This document shows positions 43,801-53,600 of a DNA stretch of 64,000 nt, one piece after another. Source of the stretch: Edaphochlamys debaryana (lineage: Eukaryota; Chlorophyta; Chlorophyceae; Chlamydomonadales); assembly GCA_016858145.1 (NCBI GenBank), contig JAEHOE010000211.1, positions 62,001 to 126,000 of the forward strand. Direction: 5' to 3'. Both the position numbers and the translations under genes were made by a program. A model generated the notes under the pieces. It had not been told where the DNA came from. It saw only the letters and a program-made list of their open reading frames with translations, and made no database searches. The first letter of the stretch is position 1. Each line of letters starts with the position of its first letter.

Positions 43801-46800
43801 CGCTGCGCGACGCCGCCGCCAAGGCCGCGGCCGCCGCCTCCGTGGCCTCCGCCGGCTCCGCCGACGAGGAGCCCTCGCCCGCCGCCGAGTCCGCCGCCGC
43901 CGCCGGCGGTACGAACGGCGGCGGGCCCGCCGGGGCCCTGCGGACGGTGGTGTCGACGCTGCACAACGGCACGGGCAAGACGGTGACGGCGGAGGGCCTG
44001 GCCTCGGGTCAGGGCACGTGGCTGCTGTTCTCGGGCAGCGGCGCATCGCCCGAGGGCAACAAGCCCTTCCTGGACCTGCGCCACCTCGAGTCGGGTGAGG
44101 CGGTTGTCGGTTGGTCGGTTGGTCAGCTGGTTGAGTCCATGCAGACAGGGACCCTCTGCTGTGACTGCCACCTTCGCGCGTGTGGTCGGGGTTTAGTAGG
44201 GTAAATAGCAACTCAGCTCCAACCTTGCTCACACGCGCTCAACTCAGGCTCGTCAGGGTTTCCCCGCGCGCGGCGATGCGCATGATGTGTTCGGCCTCGT
44301 ATCCCGGCCGTGCATCCCCCCTGCCGAGCCTGCCCATAACGCTTCGTGCCGCCCCTCCTGCCGCTGCCCCCAGGCGAGACCTACCGGCTGTGGCAGAGCT
44401 CCCCCCCCGCCTATGAGAGCATGGGCTCGCTCATGAGCGACACGGACCCGCACGCACCCCTCACCGTGGAGGTGGGAGGGGGTTGGGGCGTACAAGCGTA
44501 AGGGTATTTATCATAGGGTTCATATCGGGATGCATGGGGACATTTATCGGTGTGTGTCGGTACGAGAGACAGGATTAGTGATCCTCACTTTGGAGGTGGG
44601 TTTGGGCGCCTTTGTTGGGGTTGCTAAGAGGGACAGGGCCCCTCACCGTGGAGGTGGGATAGGAGGGCGTGGATGGGGGTGTGCTGTGTACTTGGACGTC
44701 TGAGTGGGGTGGTCAAGAGGGTGAGGGCCCCCAACCGTGGAGGTGGGCTGGTCGGGTGCGGGCACTGGTGTTGGGGCGTGTATGCAGGCGTGTGTGGGGG
44801 GGCGTGGTGATAGTCAGAGAGGGTCAGGGCCCGCCGCCGCATTCCCGACACCGCCTTACCCCCTTCCTTCTCTCTACCACCCCTTCGCTTCAACGCAGGG
44901 CATGGCGCTGTTGATGTCCCCCTCCCTCTCCAGCCCTTAACCCCTTACCCTGCCCCCAGCCCCTTCGTCCATCCATCCCCAACCACCAACCGCCCCTCTC
45001 ACCCCCCAACCCTCCCCCACCCCCCCCAACGCAGGGCATGGCGCTCATGATGTCGCGCGAGACCTCCACCGACCCCCCCCAGACCTACCTCCGCACCTTC
45101 CACGACGCCGGCACCCGCTGCGAGGAGCGCCAGGTCACCAACTTCCCGCACCCCTACCCCCAGGTAAGCCAGCAAGAGGGGAAGGTTGCGTTGCGTTGCG
45201 TTGCGTTGCTTGCAGGCTCAAGGTGTTGTGCACGTATAGGTGGAAACTCTGGTACCTCTGGCGTCCTGCACATGTACCTAGTCATGGTCATTACATGCGC
45301 GTGGCAGGCCGCGTGCAGCTGGAGACGCCCTTACTGCCCTGATCCTCCCTCCACCTCCCCGCTCCTGGCGTGTCGCATGAGTGCACCTGCGCTGCGCCCT
45401 GCACCTGCTCCCTGCCCGCCTCTTGCCTCTCGCACGGAGCATCACCCCTGCCTGCCTCCCTGCCCCCCCCTCCCCCCCCCTCCCTACCCCTCTCAGCTCC
45501 GCGAGCTGCGCCGGGAGGTGATCCGCTACCCCCGCTCCGACGGAGTCATGCTCACAGCCACCCTCTACCTGCCGCCGGGGTACGACCAGGTGAGAGCAGG
45601 GCCCCGGGCGTCTCCTGGCCGACTCCTCTGGTCCCGGTCCCTCTTCTCGCCCCTCGCCATTTCCGGTTTCCGGTTACGGTTACGGTTGCAGCTACTGGTA
45701 CGAAGACGCGTGGTAGGGCTGCGGCCGGCGGGCGGAGCTGCCGACCCCTTGGTTGGGAGGAGGGAGTCAACTCGTTGGGTCCGTCTTCTTGCCCCTCGCC
45801 ACCAGTTGATTATTCCCTATCCCCACCCCCCTCCGCAGGAGACCCACGGGCCTCTGCCCTGCATCTTCTGGGCCTACCCCCGCGAGTTCAAGACCAAGGT
45901 GGGGACCCAAGACGGGACCAGGGGGGCCCAGGGAGGCCCAGGGAGGTCCAGGGGGATCGGGGTTGTAGGGATTACCTCGTGGGGCTGCCTGAGGGGGCGA
46001 GTCCGTGCAGCACGGCATGCTGAGTGGCATGGCGAGACAGTCCAGCATGAATGCCGTACGCGTTCTTCGTGGACGGGGAACGTGTTTGTCGGAGGCCCGC
46101 ATCCCCTCTACCTATCGCTTCCTACAACACGCCCTCAGCATGCCCCGTTCTCCCTCCCCTGCCCCCTCCCCTCCCCTCCCTGGCGTCGGCGCGATCTCAA
46201 TCAGCAACAAACATCCCCTCCCCGCACCTCCCCCCTCCCCCCTCACCTCCCCCCCCCCAGGAGGCCGCGGGCCAGATGCGGCGCTCCCCCCACCAGTTCA
46301 CCTCCATCGGCTCCACCTCGCCCACCCTGTGGCTCACGCGGGGCTACGCGGTGCTGGACGGACCCACGCTGCCCATCGTGGCGGACGTGGTGGTGAGGAA
46401 ACGGGGGCGTTCATAAGACATAGGGTTCTGGTTTACCAGTACAGTAACGGGATGGCAAATATTCGAAATCGGTACTTGGTGTCGACCAGACGTGGGTTGG
46501 GAAGGGGGCCGTGCTGCCCATCGTGGCGGTCGTGGTGGTGAGAGCTGGGGGGGTGGGGGCCTGGGGGTAAAGGGACTCGGTCACAGCACATGGACGTGGT
46601 GTTGCCGTACTTACCAAGTTGGGTTCTGCCTGCCTCACTGCCGTCCGATTGCCCGCCCCCAGGAGAGCACGGACAGCAGCGGCTCCGCGGGGCCCCCTCC
46701 CGAGCCCAACGACACATTCATCGAGCAGCTCACGGGTGGGGCAGCGGGCTTTGGAATGTCGTTGAAACAGTATGAACTTGTGACTGGAATGGGCATGCGA

Positions 46801-49068
46801 GGCTTGGGAAGGAGCAGCTCACGGGTGGGGCATGGGGCGGAGAAGGCTGCACCCACATGCAGGTCTTGGCAGTCCATCAAGGGATTGCGACCGGGTTGGT
46901 GACGCGCCTTCTACTGTTCTAGCCTTGCGTGTTCTCCCCATGATGCCAGCCTGACTGCTGCCCGCGGCGCTCCCCTGCTTACGACCTGCCCAACCTCCCC
47001 ACCCCCAGACGGGGCGCGTGCCGCCGTGAACGAGGTGGTGAAGCGGGGGGTAGCGGACCCCGCCCGAATCAGCGTGGGGGGGCACTCGTACGGCGCTTTC
47101 ATGACGGCCAACCTGGTGGCCCACGCGCCGGACCTGTTCGCGGCAGGTGGGTGTATCAGCGATCGCCCACAAAGTGGGCAACCTGCTCACAGGGGTCACC
47201 GTTTCCTGTACGTCCTAGCACACCCAAAAGCGCGCCTTTACGGTCCCCTCCCGCTCCTTAGCCCTTCCCCGCCCCCAACCTCCGCCTCTTCCCAGATCAC
47301 CCCCACTTGCGCCTACAACCGCACGCTTAGGAGCGCACTTTGCCACGTCGGCACGAAACCCAAGCTTCCCCCCGTTTCCCCCCCCCCCCGCCCCCCGCAG
47401 GCATCGCCCGCACCGGCGCCTACAACCGCACGCTCACGCCCTTCGGCTTCCAGAACGAGGAGCGCACGCTGTGGCAGGCGCCCGAGGTGTACTCGCGGAT
47501 GAGCCCCTTCATGTGAGGGGCAGGGTGGAGCAAGGGCACGATAAGGATAAGCGGGCGTGTGGGGAGAGTGGCAGCCGATGCGGGGAGGGTGTGGACGGGC
47601 GCCCGAGGTGTACTGCCGCGTTAGCTCTTCGTGTGAGGGCGGGTGCGGGGTTGGGGGGGGGGGAAGCGAGCGCGTTGCAGCTGTGGTGTGGTGGGGGCTG
47701 CCTCGCGGGCGGTGTTGTGGGAAAGCGGGCGCGTGCGGCGGGGGGTTAGGGGCGGGAAAGCGCAGGCAGAGCTTGTAGCCAGGCATGCTGTGGTGTCTTG
47801 GCAGGGCCGCTCCGTCCCCGTCGCCCACGCCCCGCCTTCAACTTTCTGCCCCCCTCCTTTCGGTGCAGGATGGCACACAAGACCAACAAGCCCCTGCTGC
47901 TGATCCACGGCGAGGACGACAACAACCCGGGTGAGCGCCGTACGCTGCATGTCGTACGCCGCACGCTCACGTGCTGGGCAGTGCACCGACCGCCTCCCGG
48001 CGCAACCTTCGTGACAGCCTCCTCCGCCCGCGCCTCCTCAACGCCGCTCCCCCCGCCCCCCCAGGCACCTTCCCGCTGCAGAGCGAGCGCTTCTTCCAGG
48101 TGGGGTGGGTGGGTCTAAGAAAACTTTGTCCTCGGCTTTCGCTCTTCTGGCGCTCTTCTAGGGGCGGTACGCGTCTGCCCTTTGTGTACTCATTGCTTAC
48201 GCGGTTGAGAAACTTTGCTCTCGGCTTTCGCTCTTCTGGGGAACGTTCCGGGCTGGACGGGCGGGTGCGCTCTGAGGGCTTGCGGAGTGCTCTCTCCGCG
48301 GGCGGGGAAGCGCTGCTCGAGGCTCCTGGGGGAAGAGTGTCCACCGGACGCGTCTGACCGTGTTGATGACTGTGCGGGACAGTCACGTGCGGTCTGGGGC
48401 GTTGAAAGGCTTTCTTGGAATGCTCTTTCGACCCTGACCCCACCCGCTTGCCCCACCGTCTCCCTGCCCCGCCGTCTTCCACAGGCGCTCAAGGGCCACG
48501 GGGCGACCACGCGCCTTGTACTGCTGCCGCACGAGAGCCACGGCTACCGTGCGTACGAGTCCATCATGTGAGCAGTACAGCGGTGCAGAGCAGTACCGCG
48601 CTGTCCGTACACGGTCACCATTGACAGCTGAGGTAGTGAGGGGATGCTCTGTGCAAGGGAATCGCTGCACACTCTCTTTTCTCTTCCTCTGCCCTTCAGG
48701 CACTGCCTCTACGAGCAGGACCAATGGATCGAGCGGTGAGTGCTTACATCCGCTTGCTTCGGGTTGACTTCGGGTTGACTTCGGGTTTAAGGTTTCGCGA
48801 TCTTCATATGTTTGCCGTGGGGGGGCACTGGGAAGGCGGGTGGGGCGCAGTCAGAGCCATGGGTTCACACAATCCTGAACCCTGAACCTTTCTTGTTTGA
48901 GCGCGAGTACACGTCCCCGCGTTCCCTCGCCACTCCCTCCCCGTCCCTCTTCCTTGCACCCCAAACCTGCCCACTACTCATCCCAGGTACGCCGGCCACG
49001 GGCGGCTGGACCCGGCCTATCAGACCGAGGACTCGGCGGCCTCCCCCGACGGTTCCGCCAGCGAGTGA
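37814..49068 (+). CDS. CGEP: chloroplast glutamyl endopeptidase, S9D prolyl-oligopeptidase family (28 exons)
   Basis: Exons: 37814-38084, 38237-38448, 38740-38866, 39359-39417, 40064-40138, 40311-40448, 40893-41060, 41293-41402, 41575-41698, 41936-42009, 42226-42280, 42558-42694, 43006-43094, 43285-43364, 43749-44094, 44374-44471, 45035-45163, 45497-45589, 45839-45898, 46261-46392, 46663-46735, 47009-47146, 47401-47512, 47869-47930, 48065-48099, 48485-48567, 48700-48735, 48987-49068 (TGA). The product is 1,065 residues, somewhat longer than plant homologues. An N-terminal Ser/Ala/Arg-rich stretch fits a plastid transit peptide. A beta-propeller region (for example YVSWSPDGTHIAF, VSPRDVVYAL, YESWYKTRR-like FESWYKTRR) precedes an alpha/beta-hydrolase domain. 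The inferred triad is Ser910 (GGHSYGAF), Asp984 (HGEDDNNPG) and His1018 (PHESHGY). Plant CGEP is a stromal serine peptidase cleaving after Glu. Acceptors at 38236 and 38245 are both in frame, so the second exon start is ambiguous. Confidence 0.95.
38668..38682 (+). repeat. copy of the 5' end of exon 3 in the preceding intron
   Basis: CCTGCAGCTCACGCG at 38668-38682 is identical to 38742-38756, inside the start of exon 38740-38866. Downstream bases are C/T-rich in both. This is the shortest of the exon-edge copies in this gene, so chance or a low-complexity origin is possible. Confidence 0.5.
39046..39143 (+). repeat. two copies of the exon 3 3' end with splice donor
   Basis: The exon end at 38842-38890 (GCAAGATGAGCTACTACCTG then GGTGGGTAG) recurs at 39046-39096 with only a few changes and extends into the following G-rich intron sequence. 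A shorter third copy lies at 39111-39143 (CCCGCAGCAA, CTACCTGGGTGGGTG). Each keeps the GTGGGT donor. Confidence 0.85.
40780..40803 (+). repeat. copy of an exon 5' end with its acceptor
   Basis: CCCCAG followed by GTCTTTGACGACTACGCC at 40780-40803 repeats the acceptor and first codons of the real exon starting at 40893 (one base differs). Use of this decoy acceptor would put downstream sequence out of frame. Confidence 0.85.
41110..41160 (+). repeat. copy of an exon 3' end (exon 40893-41060)
   Basis: The last about 47 nt of exon 40893-41060, encoding TAGRKSQNRTWPDLLK, recur at 41110-41160 with one substitution. The donor position reads GCATGG instead of GTGGGG, so the copy has no usable GT site. 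Confidence 0.9.
42776..42806 (+). repeat. copy of an exon 3' end with donor (exon 42558-42694)
   Basis: GACCTGCGCTGCGG and GTGGCCTGGT at 42776-42806 repeat 42669-42699 with two changes. The donor GTGGGT has become GTAGGT. Confidence 0.85.
44639..44747 (+). repeat. repeated copies of an exon 3' end with donor (exon 44374-44471)
   Basis: The 21-bp exon-donor junction at 44457-44477 (CCCCTCACCGTGGAG then GTGGGA) recurs exactly at 44639-44659, with a variant at 44728-44747 (one T-to-A change in CCAACCGTGGAG) and a weaker one at 44581-44600. Each retains GTGGG. Confidence 0.85.
44891..44919 (+). repeat. copy of an exon 5' end with acceptor (exon 45035-45163)
   Basis: CAACGCAG followed by GGCATGGCGCT at 44891-44909 is identical to 45028-45046, and the next nine bases differ at two positions. 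The decoy acceptor at 44898 would extend the exon through sequence with an in-frame stop. Confidence 0.85.
45185..45210. repeat. TTGCG pentanucleotide microsatellite
   Basis: About five units of GTTGC/TTGCG within the intron following the exon that ends at 45163. Confidence 0.9.
46513..46542 (+). repeat. copy of an exon 3' end with donor (exon 46261-46392)
   Basis: CTGCCCATCGTGGCGG and CGTGGTGGTGAG at 46513-46541 repeat 46369-46397 with a single A-to-T change, donor GTGAG retained. Confidence 0.9.
46812..46832 (+). repeat. exact copy of an exon 3' end with donor (exon 46663-46735)
   Basis: GAGCAGCTCACGG then GTGGGGCA at 46812-46832 is identical over 21 bp to 46723-46743, which spans the donor of exon 46663-46735. 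Confidence 0.9.
47597..47639 (+). repeat. copy of an exon 3' end with donor (exon 47401-47512)
   Basis: GGCGCCCGAGGTGTACT at 47599-47615 repeats 47477-47493, and the alignment continues with more differences to a GTGAGGG donor, matching the junction at 47513. Confidence 0.85.
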
Positions 49069-49183
49069 GGCGGCGGCAGCGAGCGGAGGGGCCCCCGGCG
49101 CTAGGGCAGCTGCGGATCCGCCAGCGAGTGAGGCGGGGCCCTTTGCGGGAAGGCCTGGCCGGATCCGCCAGGGAGAGAGGCGG
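49054..49183 (+). repeat. three copies of the stop-codon region of the endopeptidase gene
   Basis: TCCGCCAGCGAGTGAGGCGG spans the TGA at 49066. It recurs exactly at 49117-49136, and with two changes at 49164-49183, where TGA becomes AGA. The copies lie in the 3' UTR. Confidence 0.9.
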
Positions 49184-50650
49184 CGGCAGGAGGAGAAGGT
49201 TGCTGTGAATGGCAGTGTGCGAGCCGGGCGCACGACTCCCCGAGGACTGCAAGCGACGGAGGCGGCGGAAGCGGGGGCTTGGGCATCAGGACTCCGGTGC
49301 CCAGTCGGGCGGCTCCAGGGTGATCGAGCAGGCGGCCCGGCGGCCGCTGGCGCGCACGGGACGCATCAGGCCCGCGCTGGGGGCTCGCGTGGGGCCGCTT
49401 TGGGATGAGACGACGGCTGCGAGCGCCCGGCACCGACCCGGGGGGCGGGGGTTAGCAGCCCATCGCAGAGGGCCCTTGGGTGCGCCGTACGGAGGGTATA
49501 TTCGGCGTAGTGAAGTGGCGGCGGCGGCAGCGGAGGTGTGACTCCTGTACGGCACTAGGGAGCTCGCCAAGGGCGCATTGAGCTGCTGGTCCTGCTGCGG
49601 TCCTGGGGGCTCGGTTGCCGGGCGCTTTGGGGCAGGACACGCAGGTCTCGAGTGTGACTGGCGCTGCGGCATGCGTGCAGAGCAGGGGAGCCTCCTCTGA
49701 TCGATGCGGAGCCTAGTGGGCAGTGGCAGGCCCAGCCGCGGTGGGCAGGGGCACAGCTATAGCGTGCGCCTCCGGACCTGGTCGCTTTGGTACATGGGCA
49801 CGAAACATCTGACGGTCCTCCAGCAGGAGAGAATTCTGTGTGATGCCTTCACGAAAGTTGCCGAACCGCTTGCATTGTCCGCATTGAAAGATGCACGAGG
49901 ACGAAAGGACGATAGCAGTCCTGTGGCTCGCAAGAGTTACCCCTTCACTCAATGAGATCTCCGTCCGTGTCTTGCTACCTCACGAGCAGGCTGGCTAGGC
50001 GCAATCGCCTCGTCGCGTTCGTCCCTGCGTCCCGTCCCGAGCGGCGCCATCCCCCTCGGTCCATTCCGAGCAAAGGGTCCAGACCCAAACCACACGCTAC
50101 TCAGCGCCCAGCCATGCGAAACCCAGCCCAGACAGCAAACTAGGGGGCCCCGGCGCAGATCAATACCCGCACGGCTCCGCCCCTGATCAACACCTACAAA
50201 GAGTATATGCGCGCTCTAGAGTTTCCATGAGGTAGATCAATTGGCTAGTGCCCAGAAAGTAAGCACATGAGGCTTGTCCATCCCGAGAGCGACATACGAA
50301 GACAATTGGCCAATCACGCAGCTCCGTGCAAAACATGTATAGGAAGGCTGAGGTGAGGACTCCTCGGAGGTGACCCCTGGCCGGGCGGCACGATGATGAT
50401 GCAGTTATGGGTGCTAGAGGTTCACTGAAGAAGAGAATAAGCAAAGAGAGGATGAAGAGCTAGTTGAAGGATGCAGCCACAAGCCGAGCGTACGGATGGG
50501 CACGTATGTACTGAAAGCAAATGCAACAGGCCCAACAGGCCAGCGGTTATCTGCTCCTCAATGTTCCGACGCTATACATGTACCAGCAAATGAACACAGG
50601 GGCCATCCCAGTCTCATCTCATCTCATTGCAGGCCTTTTAAGCTGCGCGC
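49069..50650. other. intergenic region between convergent genes
   Basis: About 1.6 kb shared by the 3' ends of the endopeptidase gene (plus) and the CBM14-like gene (minus). Apart from the stop-region copies I see no gene, no structured RNA and no TGTAA on either strand. Confidence 0.45.
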
Positions 50651-53600
50651 CTATGCGCGCCCTGCCTTTCCGCCCACCCGCCTAGGTGCACGCGTGCCAT
50701 CTTTGGGCTGGCAAGGTGGCGAAGCGGCGGCGTCAAACACGAAATCGACATCGCACGTTAGGGGGGTGGCGTACTGCTGGGCGCAGATGATGCCGCTGCT
50801 GGCCCCATCGCTGGGGCCCCACGGGTCAGCGTAAGCCCCATCGGGGCGGCCGATGCAGAAGCACTCCACGTCCTTGCAGGCCGCAGCCAGGACGGTGCCG
50901 TTCCGGGGCGCATCGGCGCACGTGGCCTCGGCGTGGTGCCACATGGTGTACGGCGGGCAGGCAGCCACGCGGCCCTTGCCTCCGAGGCAGCGAATGTACT
51001 TTGCCATGTCGCCGCCAAGGACGTCCGCGTACTTGCCGTCCGGCTTATCAGCGCAGAAGCAGTCCGCCGAGGTGCAGGGGGCAGGCTGCTGCTGGGTGGT
51101 GGTCTCCGCGCTGGATGGGCCGTCCACGCAGCGCCCTAGCGCGCCGTTCCAGACCTGGCCCTCGCTGCAGGGCGGCTGAGTGACAACGGAGCCTGCGGGT
51201 GGTGCGGGGTGGGGCAGGGAAGGGTGCGGCGAGGTGAGGGACGATGAGATGCGTTTGCAGGGGGCGCACCAAGGAAAGGCCGCAGCAGGAGGCCTTGACC
51301 GCCCTATGCGGGATCGTACCCGCCTTCGCCGTAGCCTGCCCTCCCTCCCGCCCCTGGCTGCCCTTCGCACCTGCCACACACTTGTAAACGCTCGCCCTGT
51401 CGCCGGCCCGGAGCACGTAGGACCCATCCGGCTTGCTGAGGCAGTCGGGCACCCGCGGCTGCTGCGGCGGCACCTTGGCCTCCGGGGCCAGATCGCACAG
51501 CCCCACCGCCGGATCGAACACCAGACCGGCGGCGCACTCGTGCACGTGCGCAGCGCCGTCCCCATTGCAGAGGACGAAGGAGGTCTGGGCGGCGTCGAAG
51601 GGGTTGGCGTAGGTGCCCACGGCCCGACCAACACAGAAGCACTCGGGCTTGGTCTCCGCCGCCCCGCTGGCCTCGTCGCACTCGGCGGGGCGGCGGGTGT
51701 GGAGAGCCTTAAAGGTTGCCGCCACCGCCTCCGCCTCCTGCTGTAGCTTCTCCACCTCAATCACAGCGGCCTCGGAGGCCGCTGATGCGAGCGCCGCGCG
51801 GCGGCCCGAGCTGGGGTAGACGGCCTGGCAGTTCTGCCACGCAGCGCCCACGAAGTTGGCGCAGGAGCCGGCGGCGGCGGGGGCGCAGTAGGTGCCGCAG
51901 TCGATGAGGCCGGGAGGGCACGAGTCCTGCCAGCACAGGAATGATTTGCCTGCGAACCATGGGCCAGGATGTAAAGTTAAGGACGGAGCATTGGCAACAA
52001 CCGGTGGGTTCCTGCTTCGCCGCCTGCCTTCGCCCTGTGCCCCTTCTTCTCGCCTGGTTTCCCAGAACAACAGCCCTGCGTGCTCACCTGTGTAGCCCGC
52101 CCTGCACTTGTCGTAGCACAGCAGGGCGCCGTCCGAGTCTGTGTTGGCCGGGCAGCCCAGGGACAAGGAGCCGCGGGTGGAGGTCTTCTTGGCGAAGGAG
52201 TGGATGGAGCTGACGGGGTGGGCGGCGGGGTAGGAGCTCTTGACGTAGGTGCGGCCCTTGGGGTACCCCGTTCCGCGGTCGTAGGTGCTCTTCCAGATAG
52301 TGTCAGGTCCGCGGTAGCAGGTGCAGCTGCGGTTGGAAGGGTGGGTGGGACAATGCGATGTAAGGAGCATACGGTTTACGAACGGACGAACACAGAAAGC
52401 TGGACGCAGCTAGCTTGGTTGGGACCGAGCCCCTAGCCGGCTGGAGGGCGTTTGCATCATGACTGGCGGCGAGAGCTACACAGGCACTCACCCCGTGTCC
52501 GTGTATCCGCTGTCGCAGTTGCCGCAGCAGCCATTGTCCCAGAAGCGGAAGTTGACGCAGCAGCAGCCCTTGCCCTTGGTGTCAGCATCACGGAAGCAGG
52601 ATAGGGGGTCGTTGCGGTAGCCACCCGGGCAGGAGTCCTGGATGCACATGGTCAGGCCGTTGGAGTGGTAGCCGTCCCTGCACCGGGGGTAGCACGTGCC
52701 GGCGCCGTTGTCGTCGTCTCTGTGGGGGGATGGGGGGATTATGGAGGGCACGGGCAGGGGGTGAGTCGGCGGGGGTGGTGGTTGGGGCAGTTGCATGCGG
52801 TGCCCGCCCAGGGTGCCCCTCAGGCCTTCAAGCCCCCTGGCCCTGCTGCACCCCATGCACGCACCCCGGGTTGCAACTCCAGGTGCTGCAGCTGGTGAAC
52901 ACAGACGAGTCGCTGTAGCCGGCGGCGCAGATCTGGTAGCAGCGGCTGCCGTAGTACGTGTAGCCGGCAGCGCACCTGTTTGAAAACGCGTACGACACGA
53001 GCGGGACCCGACAGGGTTAAGAATGTGCTTGTATGTAGCGGGCTTGCACATGCGGATAATCCGCCGGTCTTTTGCATGGTCTTGGGCATGTGCAGCGGTA
53101 GGTTGAGGATCAGTGCGGCTTCGTCCAATTCAAGGCCCCACGCGTCGCCGGCTCTCTGTACTCACTTGTCGTAGCACAGGCCTCCGATCTCGTCCTGGAC
53201 CTGGGTGTTGGGGTCGCAGCCCACGTAGCTGCAGGTCAGGCCAGTGCCACCCACACCGTCATCGTGGTACCCGGGAGGGCAGTTCTGGTAGCAGGTGTTG
53301 AGCACGCCGTGGGACCTGGAGAGCGGGGCCGTCACGGACAGATCACGGAGTAAGTTGAGGAGGATTCCGGCGGCCCCCCTTTCCCAGTGATCCGGGTTCC
53401 CAGCTCTCGTCCGGCCCCTTGCGCGCAAGAGCTCACCCGTACTGCCAGTCCGAGGGGCAGGAGGGGTAGCAGATCGCGCCCTGCTGCTCGTAGCCGCTGG
53501 GGCAAGTGCTGACGGGCTGGCTGCTCCGTGCGTACGAGTCCTTGGTGCAGGCAGCTGAAATCAAGGCAAATCGGTAGGGGCAACAGGCCGGTCAACAAGT

